DNA of 23,629 bases from an uncultured bacterium (GTDB taxonomy: Bacteria; Verrucomicrobiota; Lentisphaeria; Victivallales; Victivallaceae), in the NCBI GenBank assembly GCA_949286445.1, contig CASECL010000240.1:1-23629 (forward strand), read 5' to 3'. Positions 1 through 7,591 of the stretch are shown here, piece after piece. The notes beneath the pieces were generated by a model, which saw only the letters and a program-made list of their open reading frames with translations, did not search any database and was not told the origin of the DNA. The first letter of the stretch is position 1. Each line of letters begins with the position of its first letter. The translations under genes were made by a program, and so were the position numbers.

Positions 1-598
1 CAGAAAATTCATCTGCAAAATAATCCGCCTTGCGAGAAGTTTCCTCAATCGACATATCATTTTCGTAAAGTATCCCGCGCAACATCGAGGCCAGCATGCT
101 TCTCTGATTGCGCAGAGCCCGGAGGATTATTCCGTGCAGTTCACTGGAGCGTCTGGCCGCCCGGCTGGAGGCCTCCTGAGTCCGGATGTAGAACACTCCG
201 GTCTGTAATTCACCTTCCACCCCGTTGGCGCAGACATGGGGCAGGGTGGAAAAGGGTTTCACTGCGATGATGGCGTAACGGCGGCCGTCAACGGTAGGTC
301 GTTCCACAGCCAGATCAATCGGAGGATCGGCGTAACTGTTGATGAAGCCGATAACCGGAGTCGGATCAAATGAAGCGCATTGTCTGGCCGTCAAGCCGCG
401 ATAGAGCGACGGCCGCCCGGAAGCGTCTTCCGCCACACCGATGACGATGAAACCGCCTTTGGTGTTGGCCAAAGCCAATACATGGCGGACTATTTTTGCC
501 TTTCCTGCCCGGGAGAGTTCATTCCAGTTCATCGGTGCCTTGTAATCAAGTTCATCCGACTCCACGCCGCGGTGAACTATACTTTTCCAGTCATCCAT
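1..598 (-). CDS. AlbA_2 (Schlafen-type) domain protein, 3' end cut by window edge
   Basis: This open frame starts at an ATG at 598 and stays open to base 1, so only the first 199 codons are visible. The start has an AAAGGA ribosome site about eight bases upstream. The N-terminal half fits the AlbA_2/Schlafen ATP-binding-like domain: an ESDELDYK segment near residues 14-21, then a helix leading to LALANTKGGFIVIGV at about 41-55, which is the family's typical 'AxANxxGGxxxxGV' core. Proteins with this domain are often annotated as putative transcriptional regulators or ATP-binding proteins, and many are tied to nucleic-acid binding or defence; the function here is unknown. The gene lies 51 bases downstream of the lipid kinase-like gene on the same strand and may be the last gene of that unit or independent. 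The C-terminal part, which would discriminate between subfamilies, is outside the window. Confidence 0.75.
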   Translation of the reverse strand, partial: MDDWKSIVHRGVESDELDYKAPMNWNELSRAGKAKIVRHVLALANTKGGFIVIGVAEDASGRPSLYRGLTARQCASFDPTPVIGFINSYADPPIDLAVERPTVDGRRYAIIAVKPFSTLPHVCANGVEGELQTGVFYIRTQEASSRAARRSSELHGIILRALRNQRSMLASMLRGILYENDMSIEETSRKADYFADEFS

Positions 599-649
599 CG
601 TCCAAATCCTTTGACTTACATTACCGGTTCAGAAAAACAAAAATCAGAT

Positions 650-1267
650 TCAGAATAAAAGTGACAGCTGCATAATGCCGCCGACAACCAGCGCAATGGA
701 AAAATTATCATCAATATGCAGATTTTTTTCAAACAATTCCGCCAGGTCCCCGGCCAGCACTGCCGCAACGGCAAAACCAGTACTTTTCAACGAAAAAATA
801 CCGTAGATATTAAGCAACAGCAATATCAGCAGCAGACCTGTAATAAAAAATCCGGCAAATCCTTCAAAACTTTTGCCGTTTACCATTTTATGGCGTCCCC
901 ATTTTCTTCCGATCAGTGCCGCCGCGGTATCTCCCCCCAGCATAACCGCCATTCCGGCCGCGGCTGGAACAGAAGCGAAAAACAAGGTATTGAGTGCCGC
1001 CGCTGCCAGCACATGAAATCCACGGCTGATAAGAAAACGGCTGTTTTTCTGCTCTTCCCGCAGCATTCCGCCGAAAAGAAAACCATACAATGGTGTTATG
1101 ACAGGAATTTTCCGGATATATGCCATTTCTGAAAGCAGCGTTACCAGTGCCAGGATGGCAAAAATGGCAAAAGCAAGCCATTTATCCAGCAGAAGTATTG
1201 CCGCAACCATCCAGAATGAACTCAAATGAATGGCTTTGCGTTTAAGCTCTTCCCTGTAACTTATCAT
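650..1267 (-). CDS. Dolichol/phytol/diacylglycerol kinase-like membrane protein (SEC59/VTE5/DGK1 family)
   Basis: The product is a 205-residue polytopic membrane protein with about six hydrophobic segments. Family marks are visible in order: RKAIHLSS near the N terminus (residues 10-17), GGDTAAALIGRKWGRHK at 111-127, NGKSFEG at 130-136, and a late E...LHIDDNFSIAL stretch that matches the 'lDDNltiPl' block of this family. Known members use CTP to phosphorylate lipid alcohols such as dolichol, phytol or diacylglycerol; related proteins are often labelled phosphatidate cytidylyltransferase. The substrate cannot be told from the sequence. Its ATG overlaps the ClC stop by four bases, so the two genes are probably translationally coupled. 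A role in recycling polyprenol or diacylglycerol for envelope synthesis is an inference. Confidence 0.75.
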   Translation of the reverse strand: MISYREELKRKAIHLSSFWMVAAILLLDKWLAFAIFAILALVTLLSEMAYIRKIPVITPLYGFLFGGMLREEQKNSRFLISRGFHVLAAAALNTLFFASVPAAAGMAVMLGGDTAAALIGRKWGRHKMVNGKSFEGFAGFFITGLLLILLLLNIYGIFSLKSTGFAVAAVLAGDLAELFEKNLHIDDNFSIALVVGGIMQLSLLF

Positions 1268-2700
1268 TTACGCTTATCTTCTCCATCACCGTTTTCATCA
1301 TCTTCTTCATGCCGGAAATGCCAGCTCCAGGTACGGGGATCAAGCCGTTCTGAAAAGTGTTCTATATCTTTCAGTGCCTTTTCCGCGTCAGGCCGCAGCG
1401 AAGCGGATTCAATACTTTCCACCGTATTCATCAGGGGCGCAGTAAGCGATGAACTTTTTACCGCTCCCAGAATTTGGGTGGCATACACACTGCGGTGTCC
1501 CACCGCAATATAACTTATTACGCAGGCTGCCGCGGCATATGGTCCGATGGCAGGGCCGAAAAGCTCAATAGAAAGAAAGCTTGAGGCTACCGGAGTATTG
1601 GTTGTCCCGGCAAGCAGAGCCACCAGACCGATTGCCGCGAATATCGTCGGATCGAGAGAAAATATCTGGGCAAAAGCATTTCCTGCTGTACTTCCGATAA
1701 AGAAGATCGGGGTTAATATACCTCCTGATCCGCCGCCGGAAAGTGTCAGGGCCGATGCCAGACTTTTCCAGGCAAAAGCATCCAGCGGTACAAGTTCTCC
1801 CTCCAGTGCTGAAACAATGGTTTTTTCTCCCAGCCCGCAGTAACGCGGGGAAACTAAAACCGCCACCAGTGACATAAAAATACCGGAAATAATGGCCAGC
1901 TCCAGATTTTTCAGCCCGCTCTTTCTGGCAAGATATTCAAAGAACTTGAAAAATTCCACCAGAATAAAAGCCAGCAAGCCGAAAACAATTCCGGCTCCCA
2001 GTGCCCAGAAAAATAGTTTTGCATCAAATGCCACCGGTATTTCAATGTGATGAAAGCGGTACTTTACCCCCCAGTACTGGGTAGTTTGACAGCTTACAAT
2101 CCCGGCAATAAGGCTGGGCAGCAGAACTTCGTTGAACATCATTCCCAGCACCAGAACCTCCATGGCGAATAACGCTCCCGCCAGAGGGGTACCGAATACC
2201 GCGGCAAATCCCGCGCTTATTCCGCAGATTACCAATTTTTTCCGGTCTGCGTCATCCAGCCGGAGAAGATCAGCCAATGTTGAGGCCACTCCTGCACTTA
2301 TTTGCGCGCACGGTCCCTCTTTTCCTGCTGATCCTCCGCCGATCAGGGTGATTAATGTAGCAATGAGTTTCACCGGAGCTACCAGCAGACTCATTCTGCC
2401 GCTGCGTTTATGCACAGCTTCGATCACCTTTTCCGTTCCGTGTCCTCCTGCATCGCGGGAAAGATATTTTACCATCAGTGCGCTAAGCAGGAACGCCGGA
2501 GCAATAAAAAGATAATAAAGCGGAACTTCCCGCCGGTAAAAAGCGGTTCCCTTATCAAGCCAGATCAGAAATAAAGCCGTGGCACTTCCGGCGGTAATGC
2601 CCACCATCATTGCCAGTGAAGCCCACTTGAGAATGCTGAAAAACAGCACCAGTTCTTCTTTTGCTTTACCTTTGAGTTCAGTTTTTACCCGATTAACCAT
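1264..2700 (-). CDS. ClC-family chloride channel or H+/Cl- antiporter
   Basis: I chose the ATG at 2700 (478 residues). The frame extends upstream to 2823, but that part overlaps subunit D and is not ClC-like; the chosen ATG lies two bases after the D stop. The membrane protein carries the ClC signature blocks: GGHGTEKV at residues 85-92 (place of GSGIP), GKEGP at 126-130 with the gating glutamate E128, GTPLAGALFAMEV at 170-182, GGGSGGILTP at 322-331 and the pore tyrosine in GHRSVY at 401-406. The position matching the internal proton glutamate (E203 of the E. coli protein) reads Val182, as in channel-type members. No CBS domains follow; the C terminus is a short acidic tail. It sits inside the V-type ATPase operon, where an anion shunt for proton pumping would make sense; that link is inference. 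Confidence 0.9.
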   Translation of the reverse strand: MVNRVKTELKGKAKEELVLFFSILKWASLAMMVGITAGSATALFLIWLDKGTAFYRREVPLYYLFIAPAFLLSALMVKYLSRDAGGHGTEKVIEAVHKRSGRMSLLVAPVKLIATLITLIGGGSAGKEGPCAQISAGVASTLADLLRLDDADRKKLVICGISAGFAAVFGTPLAGALFAMEVLVLGMMFNEVLLPSLIAGIVSCQTTQYWGVKYRFHHIEIPVAFDAKLFFWALGAGIVFGLLAFILVEFFKFFEYLARKSGLKNLELAIISGIFMSLVAVLVSPRYCGLGEKTIVSALEGELVPLDAFAWKSLASALTLSGGGSGGILTPIFFIGSTAGNAFAQIFSLDPTIFAAIGLVALLAGTTNTPVASSFLSIELFGPAIGPYAAAACVISYIAVGHRSVYATQILGAVKSSSLTAPLMNTVESIESASLRPDAEKALKDIEHFSERLDPRTWSWHFRHEEDDENGDGEDKRK

Positions 2701-2702
2701 AT

Positions 2703-3323
2703 TTATGATGCCATGGCACCGCTGGCTTCGGTACTCTTCTTTTTGGCTATCTTGGAACGGACCACCGCAGAGGTATCCATATCGCCAATATAGATTTTTA
2801 TCCGGCGTATATTCTCCCGGCATTCCGGTATCTTCACCTTCTCAAACAGGTTAACCCGCTGGGTGGTGGTCTGCAGTTCCTTGCTGAGCAAGCGGTTCTG
2901 CTCCTCGATAATCCGGTATTCTGCAATCAGGCTCAAGGCCTGCTTTACCGCATCAACCGCCGCATCCACACACCAGTCCGTGGAAAAGAGATCGTACGGT
3001 TTGGTTTCAAACTCCGCTCCCTGAAACACCGGCAGATGAACTCCGGCAATATTTACCATGCCTTTTTTTACCCCGGTAAGTTTCACTGATCCGGCAACGG
3101 TTTTCTCCACTTCAGGGTCGGCAAAAACCGCCAGCAACCCGGCCAGTCTTTCCCGCAGTTCAGCCTGGCTTTTCCGGTTGGCTTCGAGTTTTTCATTACT
3201 CAGGCGTATTTCCATTTGCAGCTGCTGTTTTTTCAGCTGCAAAGTGGGGAGAAAACGCAGGAATTGTTTCAACTCCTCCTGCTGTTTTTTCTGTTCAGTT
3301 TTGGTTAATTTAATTTTTGCCAT
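2703..3323 (-). CDS. atpD: V/A-type ATPase subunit D
   Basis: The product (206 residues) is the central rotor stalk subunit of a V/A-type ATPase. Visible marks are the N-terminal IKLTKTE start followed by a long, charged coiled-coil helix (about residues 5-65), and the C-terminal helix with RVNLFEKVKIPE and ENIRRIKIYIGD, both typical of D subunits. The length is normal for the family. Its ATG lies inside the end of subunit B (14-base overlap), so it is expected to be translated by coupling. In rotary ATPases this subunit links the A3B3 head to the membrane ring; no ring (K) or stator (I) gene follows it here. Confidence 0.92.
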   Translation of the reverse strand: MAKIKLTKTEQKKQQEELKQFLRFLPTLQLKKQQLQMEIRLSNEKLEANRKSQAELRERLAGLLAVFADPEVEKTVAGSVKLTGVKKGMVNIAGVHLPVFQGAEFETKPYDLFSTDWCVDAAVDAVKQALSLIAEYRIIEEQNRLLSKELQTTTQRVNLFEKVKIPECRENIRRIKIYIGDMDTSAVVRSKIAKKKSTEASGAMAS

Positions 3324-4620
3324 CTTGCGCCTTCGGCCAGAATTCGTTAATGAGGTCAGTCTTCATACCTACTTCATTTTTATCGAAGCACTCGGCCAGA
3401 GTTTTCCAGCCCAGGTCAAGCGCGTCTTCCAGCGAAATGTTCACCGAAAGATCCATCATCCGTGCCTCAAACAATTTGCCGTATTTAAGCAGTTTATTAT
3501 CCCAGGCACTCATCAGAAATCCCATGGATTGTTTTTCCAGAGAGTTCTTATATTCCGCGTAAAGACGGATCATTGCATCCATAATGGCGCGGTGATCTTT
3601 GCGGGTCTTTCCGTTCACCTGCTGCTTGAGCCGGCTCAGTGAACCGAATGGCTCAATGCGTCCGTTGCGCAGATAAAACTGTCCTTCGGTAATGTATCCG
3701 GTGTTATCCGGCACCGGGTGGGTCACATCATCACCCGGCATGGTGGTAACTGCCAGAATAGTAATGGATCCGGCTCCGTCAAAGTCCACTGCCTTCTCAT
3801 AGCGGGAGGCCAGCTGACTGTACAGATCGCCGGGGTAACCGCGGTTGGATGGGATCTGTTCCATGGTAATGGCGATCTCTTTTTTCGCGTCGGCAAAGTT
3901 GGTCATATCTGTAAGCAATGTCAGAACGCGTTTGCCTTCCAAAGCATATTTTTCCGCCACTGCCAGAGCCATATCCGGCACCATAAGACATTCCACGGTG
4001 GGATCAGCGGCGGTGTGTACGATGAATACTGAACGGTTCAATGCGCCCTGATTTTCCAGCGTGTTTCTCAAATAGAGGTAATCGTCATATTTAAGTCCCA
4101 TGCCGCCGATAATAATAACATCCACTTCTGCCTGAAGCGCGATGCGTGCCAGCAGCTGGTTATAGGGTTCACCGGCGATGGAGAAAATCGGAAGTTTCTG
4201 AGATTCCACCAGAGTATTGAATACGTCAATCATAGGTATATTGGTACGGATCATATTCCGGGGAATAATACGGCGGGAGGGGTTCACTGACGGTCCGCCG
4301 ATATCGACCATATCGATATTAAGTTCCGGTCTGCCGTCACGGGGTTCTCCGCAGCCGTTGAGAATGCGCCCCAGCAGCATTTCCGATGCGGAAATCTGCA
4401 TTCTTTTGCCCAGAAAACGTACCGGGTCTCCGGTGCTTACGCCCCGGCTGCCGGCAAATACCTGCAGATAAACCAGATTGTCCTGCAGACGGATTACCTG
4501 GGCCAGACTTTTGCCCTGTGAACTGATTACTTCTGCCAATTCGTTATTGGCTACGTTGTCAGCCTCCACCGCGATGACATTGCCGGCGATTCTGACGATA
4601 TTGTGATAAACTTTACGCAT
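3310..4620 (-). CDS. atpB: V/A-type ATPase subunit B (non-catalytic nucleotide-binding)
   Basis: The start is the ATG at 4620 (436 residues). An upstream extension to 4800 exists but is an arginine/serine-rich shadow of subunit A. The protein has the B-subunit order: N-terminal barrel (about 1-75), GRILNGCGEPRDG at 84-96, IFSIAGEPYNQLLARIA at about 145-161 in place of a Walker A loop, and SNRGYPGDLYSQLASRYEKA in the second half, equivalent to the conserved 'RRGYPGYMYTDLATIYERA' block. Lack of a canonical P-loop is normal for B. The first eight bases overlap the end of subunit A (ATGCGTAA), a classic coupled junction. B alternates with A in the cytoplasmic A3B3 head. Confidence 0.95.
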   Translation of the reverse strand: MRKVYHNIVRIAGNVIAVEADNVANNELAEVISSQGKSLAQVIRLQDNLVYLQVFAGSRGVSTGDPVRFLGKRMQISASEMLLGRILNGCGEPRDGRPELNIDMVDIGGPSVNPSRRIIPRNMIRTNIPMIDVFNTLVESQKLPIFSIAGEPYNQLLARIALQAEVDVIIIGGMGLKYDDYLYLRNTLENQGALNRSVFIVHTAADPTVECLMVPDMALAVAEKYALEGKRVLTLLTDMTNFADAKKEIAITMEQIPSNRGYPGDLYSQLASRYEKAVDFDGAGSITILAVTTMPGDDVTHPVPDNTGYITEGQFYLRNGRIEPFGSLSRLKQQVNGKTRKDHRAIMDAMIRLYAEYKNSLEKQSMGFLMSAWDNKLLKYGKLFEARMMDLSVNISLEDALDLGWKTLAECFDKNEVGMKTDLINEFWPKAQDGKN

Positions 4621-6346
4621 TTGCCGAATTCTCCTTGATCTTGGCGTCGATCGCCGCCTCCTGAGTTTTGAATTTCGCGTCTTTTTCGGCGATATAGTTC
4701 CAGTCGAGGAAGAGCTGACGGAGCTCAAGGAAATATCTGCGCGCTTCGTCTTTGTCCTCAAACTTGAATTCATGCGCCAGCACTTCTGAAACTTTGTCAA
4801 AAACGTAATTCTGCCGTTTCAGATCGCTTGAAGCATCCACCGGATCAAAGGTGTTCTGCTGCAAGTAAACGTAATCGAGAAATTCACTCTTCAAATAAAT
4901 CACATAATCTGCCAGACTGGTGCCGTCTTCACCGATAACTTTCATCATCTGATTGACTTCAGAGCCACGGCGGAGAATATGTCTGGCAAAATCAAGTTCT
5001 TTCAAGTTCACCACTGAGGTGTATTTGCTCCAGCTGTCCAGCGGATGTATGGCCGGGTAACGCCGGGCATCGGAACGTTCACGGGAGAGCCCGAGAAATG
5101 CGCCAACTACTTTAAGTGTGGCCTGAGTTACCGGTTCTTCAAAGTTTCCGCCTGCGGGGCTGACTGCTCCGCCGATGGTGACACTGCCCAGTTCTCCGCT
5201 GCGCAGTTTTACCAGTCCGGCGCGCTCGTAGAATGCCGCGATACGGGATTCCAGGTAAGCCGGGAATGCTTCATCTCCTGGGATTTCCTCCAGACGGCCG
5301 GACATTTCGCGCAACGCCTGTGCCCAGCGTGAAGTTGAGTCTGCCAGCAGCAGAGCATTCAAGCCCATCTGGCGGTAATATTCCGCCAGAGTTACTGCGG
5401 TGTAAACGGATGCTTCACGGGCCGCCACCGGCATACTGCTGGTATTGCAGATGATGACGGAGCGGTCCATCAGTGTTTTTCCGGTACGGGGGTCTTCCAG
5501 ATGGGGGTATTCCCGCAGAATTTCCACCACTTCACCGGCGCGTTCACCGCATGCCGCCACGATCACCACATCGGCATCGGCGTAACGGCTGATCGCATGC
5601 TGAAGCACGGTTTTACCTGCCCCGAACGGCCCCGGAGTACAGAAGGTACCGCCTACTGCCACCGGGAAAAAGGTGTCAATAATCCGCTGCGCGGTTACCA
5701 GCGGTTTTTCCGGCAGCAGCTTTTCTGCGTAATGGTTGATCGGAATTTTCACCGGCCAGCGCTGGATCATGGTAATATCACGTTTTTCACCGTTGGCGTT
5801 GGAGGCTTTGGCGACGGCTTCTCCTGCCTGATAGATGCCAGCCGGAACAACGGCATCAATTGTCCATTCTCCCTGCCAGATGAACGGAGTCATAATATAG
5901 TGTTTGAAAATACCTTCCGGCACAAATCCAATCCGGTCCCCGGCGCGGACGGTGTCTCCCACTTTGACCAGCGGTGTAAAATCCCAGATTCTTTCCGGAT
6001 CAAGTGCGTTAAGATAAACGCCCCGTTTCAGAAAGAAACCAGACGCTTCCGCCAGCCGCGGCAGGGGATTCTGCAGTCCGTCAAATACCTGGGTGAGCAG
6101 ACCGGGGCCGAGTTCCGCGCTCAGAAGTTCCCCGGAAAACTCCACTTCATCACCTACTTTAATGCCGTAGGTGTCTTCAAAAACCTGAACGTCGGCGCGT
6201 TTGCCCTGCACCCGGATTACTTCGCTTTTGAGAATTTCATTTCCGGTGCGGACATAGGCGACCTCATTCTGCATTACCGTGCCGGTAAAGGCCACGGTAA
6301 CCATATTGCCGTTTACTCCGGCTACTTTTCCAATGTTTTCCGCCAT
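4613..6346 (-). CDS. atpA: V/A-type ATPase subunit A (catalytic)
   Basis: This is the catalytic subunit of a V/A-type ATPase (577 residues, normal length). Residues 1-70 form the N-terminal barrel; the large A-type insertion lies at about 110-190, with GDRIGFVPEG and WTIDAVVPAGIY inside; the Walker A loop GPFGAGKT is at 239-246; ACGERAGEVVEIL and LLADSTSRWAQALREMSGRLEEIPGDEAFPAYL-type catalytic blocks follow. The usual 'GERGNEM' reads GERAGEV, a mild variation. The ATG at 6346 follows a weak purine-rich ribosome site and a 64-base gap after DUF2764, the longest gap in the ATPase block. It would hydrolyse or make ATP coupled to proton or sodium movement; ion type cannot be judged without subunit K. 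Confidence 0.96.
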   Translation of the reverse strand: MAENIGKVAGVNGNMVTVAFTGTVMQNEVAYVRTGNEILKSEVIRVQGKRADVQVFEDTYGIKVGDEVEFSGELLSAELGPGLLTQVFDGLQNPLPRLAEASGFFLKRGVYLNALDPERIWDFTPLVKVGDTVRAGDRIGFVPEGIFKHYIMTPFIWQGEWTIDAVVPAGIYQAGEAVAKASNANGEKRDITMIQRWPVKIPINHYAEKLLPEKPLVTAQRIIDTFFPVAVGGTFCTPGPFGAGKTVLQHAISRYADADVVIVAACGERAGEVVEILREYPHLEDPRTGKTLMDRSVIICNTSSMPVAAREASVYTAVTLAEYYRQMGLNALLLADSTSRWAQALREMSGRLEEIPGDEAFPAYLESRIAAFYERAGLVKLRSGELGSVTIGGAVSPAGGNFEEPVTQATLKVVGAFLGLSRERSDARRYPAIHPLDSWSKYTSVVNLKELDFARHILRRGSEVNQMMKVIGEDGTSLADYVIYLKSEFLDYVYLQQNTFDPVDASSDLKRQNYVFDKVSEVLAHEFKFEDKDEARRYFLELRQLFLDWNYIAEKDAKFKTQEAAIDAKIKENSANA

Positions 6347-6410
6347 GTTCGATCCACTTCTTTATTATTGAAAAAATTTATTTGCTTTTTCTTGTATCCC
6401 GAGCCGAAAC

Positions 6411-6944
6411 TCAGAACTCTCCTGCCGCGCCTACCAGACGCTCAAAAATCTTTTTCCCTGCTTCCTGAGTACGGTTCTGCAATTTCAAAAGTATCTCGTT
6501 TTTCAGCTTGTAGGCGCACAGAAAATCCAGGGTAAATTCCCGGTTAAAAGCAAGTTCGTCCAGTTTTTCCCAGCGCAGGCGGTTTACGGTAAGTTCCCGT
6601 TCCGCCGGGGTCTGTCCCAGCGCGGTATTTATCATTGCATTGATTTCACTGAAACTCTCTGCTTCCGGAATGGCATCGGCAGCCTCGCTTCCCGGAGTAC
6701 AGCGTACCCGGGCAATCGCCGCCCGCAGAGCCTTTTCCCATACAAAATACTGGTCGTAAACCGTTCCGGTAGCAGTAAAGTTTTCCCAATCCGGAACCAG
6801 TTTGCAACGGGAGAATTTATTGTAATCCTCTTTGTTGAGTCCCTGTTTTGCCAGTTCATCCAGTGCTCCGGCGGCAATAGGGGACTTCCCCTCCCGCGTC
6901 AACAGCGGCAACTGGGCGCAAAGGTAATAATAAAACCGGCTCAC
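6411..6944 (-). CDS. DUF2764 family protein of V-type ATPase operons
   Basis: The product is a 177-residue soluble protein that starts with a GTG at 6944, supported by GGGAG about eight bases upstream; no in-frame ATG is available nearby. It begins FYYYLCAQLPLL and ends with a W.KLDEL...F.LDFLCAYKLKNEILLKLQ block, which fits DUF2764, the uncharacterised protein found between subunits E and A in chlamydial-type V-ATPase operons. By position it may do the job of the C/d subunit (coupling the D stalk to the membrane ring), which has no other candidate here; this is inference. It is flanked by atpE (23 bases upstream) and atpA (64 bases downstream). Family assignment is from remembered consensus and gene order. 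Confidence 0.75.
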   Translation of the reverse strand: MSRFYYYLCAQLPLLTREGKSPIAAGALDELAKQGLNKEDYNKFSRCKLVPDWENFTATGTVYDQYFVWEKALRAAIARVRCTPGSEAADAIPEAESFSEINAMINTALGQTPAERELTVNRLRWEKLDELAFNREFTLDFLCAYKLKNEILLKLQNRTQEAGKKIFERLVGAAGEF

Positions 6945-6967
6945 TTCAACACTCCCATCTATACTAA

Positions 6968-7564
6968 CTATTTTATCAGTTCGGCCAATTTTGGGCCGGC
7001 ATACTCACCCACCAGTTCCGCCACCGCATCGGTGGTAAAGTCAAAATAGAGATCGCCGTTCTTGAAGCTGACCTCAAAACCACCGGAAATATTGGCATCT
7101 GAAATAATTTTGGGATTATTCCGGTAACTTTCAGTCAATGTCCCACGCAGAACTTCATCAAGTTTTGCGGTATCTTTTACCGCGGTGCGGATTTCCAGTT
7201 CACTGTCCGGGCTGGTGGCAAATTTTTCCGCCAGTTCCTTAATCATATCGGCCATGAACTGAGGAGTCATGGTCTCATTGCATTTTGCGCTTATCGCCTG
7301 GCTGAGACGCCGTTCCAGCTCAGCTTTCAAGGCCAGTATCACATCTCTGGCGGCCTGACGGATAGCACTTTCTGAGCGTAATTTCAAATCGGAATTGGCC
7401 TTTTCCGCCGCCTGTTTCATAGCGGCTGCTTCTGCAGCGGCTTTTTCCACAATATTTCTTGCTTCGGCGCGGGCCTCGTCAATAATACGCTGCTTTTCCG
7501 CCTCGGCTTTTTTCACTCCCTCCTCATTGATGCGATTAAGCAATCCTTGAAGTTCTTCAGCCAT
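6968..7564 (-). CDS. atpE: V/A-type ATPase subunit E (peripheral stalk)
   Basis: The product has 198 residues. The first ~110 are alanine/lysine/glutamate-rich and form a long helix (EEGVKKAEAEKQRIIDEARA and onward), as in the peripheral stalk subunit E/NtpE; the last ~90 form a globular domain ending with NISGGFEVSFKNGDLYFDFT, close to the conserved 'GGvvv...g.i..dns' turn and strand of E subunits. The ATG at 7564 has AGGAGAAG seven bases upstream. It is the first ATPase gene of the block and lies 27 bases after the aspartokinase stop, so it may be co-transcribed with the amino-acid genes. No subunit G/H partner gene was seen in the window. Confidence 0.9.
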   Translation of the reverse strand: MAEELQGLLNRINEEGVKKAEAEKQRIIDEARAEARNIVEKAAAEAAAMKQAAEKANSDLKLRSESAIRQAARDVILALKAELERRLSQAISAKCNETMTPQFMADMIKELAEKFATSPDSELEIRTAVKDTAKLDEVLRGTLTESYRNNPKIISDANISGGFEVSFKNGDLYFDFTTDAVAELVGEYAGPKLAELIK

Positions 7565-7591
7565 GGTCTCTTCTCCTGAATATTTTATAGG

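Noticed and set aside
5501..6535. Long plus-strand open frame (344 codons) opposite atpA
   Set aside because: It is antisense to the well-conserved catalytic subunit, has no family marks, and arises from the codon pattern of atpA.
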